A stretch of DNA of 15,080 nucleotides, taken from UBA9732 sp003456855 (GTDB lineage Bacteria > Spirochaetota > Spirochaetia > Sphaerochaetales > Sphaerochaetaceae). Made by a program: the position numbers and the translations under genes. Where the stretch lies: positions 1-15,080 of the forward strand of contig CAMOUY010000054.1 of NCBI GenBank assembly GCA_946626785.1, written 5' to 3'. Within the stretch, counting starts at the first letter, position 1; each line of letters starts with the position of its first letter. This document shows positions 13,927 through 15,080 of the stretch, piece after piece. Under the pieces are notes generated by a model that did no database searches, was not told where the DNA came from, and saw only the letters and a list, made by a program, of their open reading frames with translations.

Positions 13927-13960
13927 ATGACAATTTTGCCGCTTTTTTTTGCAATATAAG
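13927..13960 (+). promoter_or_regulatory. Candidate promoter of the AraC-type regulator gene
   Basis: ATGACA (13927-13932) resembles a -35 box. TGCAAT (13950-13955) is at 17 bp; a better TATAAG (13955-13960) is at 22 bp, too far for standard use. The surroundings are rich in A and T runs. The leader to the ATG at 14038 would be about 70 nt, and it contains a small GCTTTTT/AAAAAGC inverted repeat at 13981-13996. Confidence 0.35.
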
Positions 13961-14037
13961 AACTTATTAAAAAAAAGGTTGCTTTTTTGAAAAAGCGATT
14001 TTACACTGAGATTGTTGAAAAATTAAGGGAGTTATGA

Positions 14038-14982
14038 ATGAGCGAAATCGAAATTGTCCAATACAGCAAGATCGATGGTATGACTGCATTTTTCAATAAT
14101 GTTGCGTACCGTTCGGCCCATCTGCACTCAGAATGGGAACTGATATGGATAATAGAGAATTCAATGATGATCATCTGCGACGGGGATTCCTTTGTCGCCA
14201 ATGAAGGGGACATACTGCTGTTCTCTCCGTCTCTTATACATGAATTTAAGAAGATAGATGAGAGCTGTACCTTCATGTGTCTGCAGGTGTCACCTGAATT
14301 CCTCGGAATCTCAAGTCTGACCATGTCGAACAGTGTCCACCTGGATGAGTACATCTGCGCAGAGGATCTGATAAAGATCAGAACCTGCCTGTTCAAGATG
14401 ATGAAGAAGTACGTCATGCAGGACAACCTGTTCCAGGTCTACTGCAAGGGCAAATGCGCCCTGCTGATGTATTCCATCTTGTCAAAGATGCCGATGTCCA
14501 CTCTGTCCAGTGAGGAGAACACCTCAAGGAGCAAGAAGAACGATCGTCTTGTGCGCCTGATCGACTTTGTGAACGAGAACTACACCCACAAGGTGAAGCT
14601 CTATGAGTTCGCGGAGAAGGAGGGTGTGACACTCTGCTACATGTCACACTTCATCCAGGCCAACCTCGGACAGAGTTTCCAGGATTATGTGAACACAGTC
14701 CGCTTCAACCATGCCTGCTCCTTGATTGCCAAGGGAAACATGAAGATGTCAGAGATCTATAAAGAGAGTGGATTCTCTGATTACAAGTACTTCGTGAAGA
14801 CCTTCCTTGAGAAGAGCGGCAAGTCACCGGACGAGTATTCAAAGAGTCTCTCTTCAAACGTCAACAAGGTTAAGGACAGTTCTCTTTCCGTCGGTCTCAG
14901 AACCGAGGAGAGGTTCTTCAACAGAGAAGAGAGCATTGCGCTTCTGGATAAGCTTGGCGAAGCCAGAAAGAAGGCATGCTGA
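14038..14982 (+). CDS. AraC-family transcriptional regulator
   Basis: This 314-residue protein has a cupin-like ligand domain (residues ~15-100, with H28-L-H30-S-E-W and a G-D-I-L-L-F-S-P strand) and a helical linker. The C-terminal double helix-turn-helix (~172-270) contains E-F-A-E-K-E-G-V (190-197) and I-Y-K-E-S-G-F-S-D-Y-K-Y-F-V-K-T-F (240-256), the latter being the highly typical AraC signature. About 40 residues extend past the usual end; they are charged, possibly helical and of unknown role. Such proteins usually sense a sugar and activate catabolic genes. The isomerase-like gene begins 19 bp downstream in the same direction, so that sugar pathway is the likely target. The GH3/esterase genes upstream are possible targets as well. 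AAGGGAG stands 6 nt before the ATG at 14038, which decides the start against an out-of-frame ATG at 14034. Confidence 0.9.
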   Translation: MSEIEIVQYSKIDGMTAFFNNVAYRSAHLHSEWELIWIIENSMMIICDGDSFVANEGDILLFSPSLIHEFKKIDESCTFMCLQVSPEFLGISSLTMSNSVHLDEYICAEDLIKIRTCLFKMMKKYVMQDNLFQVYCKGKCALLMYSILSKMPMSTLSSEENTSRSKKNDRLVRLIDFVNENYTHKVKLYEFAEKEGVTLCYMSHFIQANLGQSFQDYVNTVRFNHACSLIAKGNMKMSEIYKESGFSDYKYFVKTFLEKSGKSPDEYSKSLSSNVNKVKDSSLSVGLRTEERFFNREESIALLDKLGEARKKAC

Positions 14983-15001
14983 TTTAAACAAGGTGGATTA
15001 T

Positions 15002-15080
15002 ATGTTGATGAACATTCCAGTAGTGAAGCTTGGAATAATAGCAGTGTCCCGTGACTGCTTCCCGATCGGGCTTTCAACGG
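15002..15080 (+). CDS. L-fucose/L-arabinose isomerase family protein (partial, 5' end only)
   Basis: Only 26 codons are inside the window. They read M-L-M-N-I-P-V-V-K-L-G-I-I-A-V-S-R-D-C-F-P-I-G-L-S-T. The K-L-G-I-x-A-V-S-R-D-C-F-P-x-x-L-S pattern matches the N-terminal strand of the FucI/AraA-like isomerases (aldose-ketose isomerases that convert L-fucose, L-arabinose or related sugars in the cytoplasm), as far as so short a piece can show. AAGGTGG lies 5 nt before the ATG. It follows the AraC-type gene by 19 bp, so co-transcription with its regulator is likely. The exact sugar cannot be stated. Confidence 0.7.
   Translation, partial: MLMNIPVVKLGIIAVSRDCFPIGLST

Noticed and set aside
13981..13996. 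GCTTTTTTGAAAAAGC inverted repeat as a terminator
   Set aside because: The loop is only 2-4 nt, the stem is A/T-rich, and no T-run follows on the plus strand. On the minus strand a T-run does follow, but there is no minus-strand gene to end there.
1..15080. CRISPR array, tRNA, rRNA, insertion sequence or phage genes
   Set aside because: No regularly spaced repeats, no tRNA-like cloverleaf ends, and no transposase, integrase or phage-structural motifs were seen on either strand by eye. A covariance-model search would be the decisive check for small RNAs.

Overview
The window looks like a chromosome segment of a gut-type spirochaete, probably in or near the Sphaerochaetaceae. This is an inference from gene content and style, not from a marker gene. 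The evidence is a mix of diderm envelope proteins (a beta-barrel-like protein ending in Phe, and lipoproteins with relaxed lipoboxes), sugar and plant-polysaccharide genes (GPH symporter, GH3 glycosidase, CE1-like esterase, fucose-isomerase-like protein), moderate GC, and strongly AT-rich control regions. I see no rRNA, tRNA, CRISPR array, insertion sequence or phage gene.

Region 1 (1-2611) holds membrane functions. A carboxylesterase with three N-terminal membrane helices runs off the left edge on the minus strand. It is divergent from a YitT-family membrane protein. The YitT gene meets a minus-strand SLC13/ArsB-like permease tail to tail, and their ends overlap by 8 bp.

Region 2 (2612-6240) starts with a PlsC-type acyltransferase that carries a zinc ribbon and a possible PH-like tail. 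A GPH/MelB-type MFS transporter follows after 5 bp, and then an extended SDR (epimerase/3beta-HSD-like). The first two are almost certainly co-transcribed and could form a lipid-remodelling unit, although a sugar symporter remains the default reading of the transporter.

Region 3 (6291-9395) is a tightly packed envelope and hydrolase run: outer-membrane-like protein, alkaline-phosphatase-superfamily lipoprotein (17 bp overlap), small lipoprotein whose Shine-Dalgarno lies inside a hairpin, and a family I.5-type lipase with an intact Zn site but no signal peptide (11 bp overlap).

Region 4 (9396-15080) is a carbohydrate-use region. A secreted three-part esterase has a near-perfect Shine-Dalgarno, phased A-tracts, a palindrome and a TTGACA box. 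It is followed by an intrinsic terminator, a cytoplasmic GH3 beta-glucosidase/xylosidase, an AT-rich control region with a perfect 18-bp palindrome and a second intrinsic terminator, an AraC-type regulator, and the first 26 codons of a fucose/arabinose-isomerase-like gene. A plausible scheme is that the esterase removes acyl substituents from plant polysaccharide outside the cytoplasm, imported oligosaccharides are cut by GH3, and the AraC protein controls downstream sugar catabolism.
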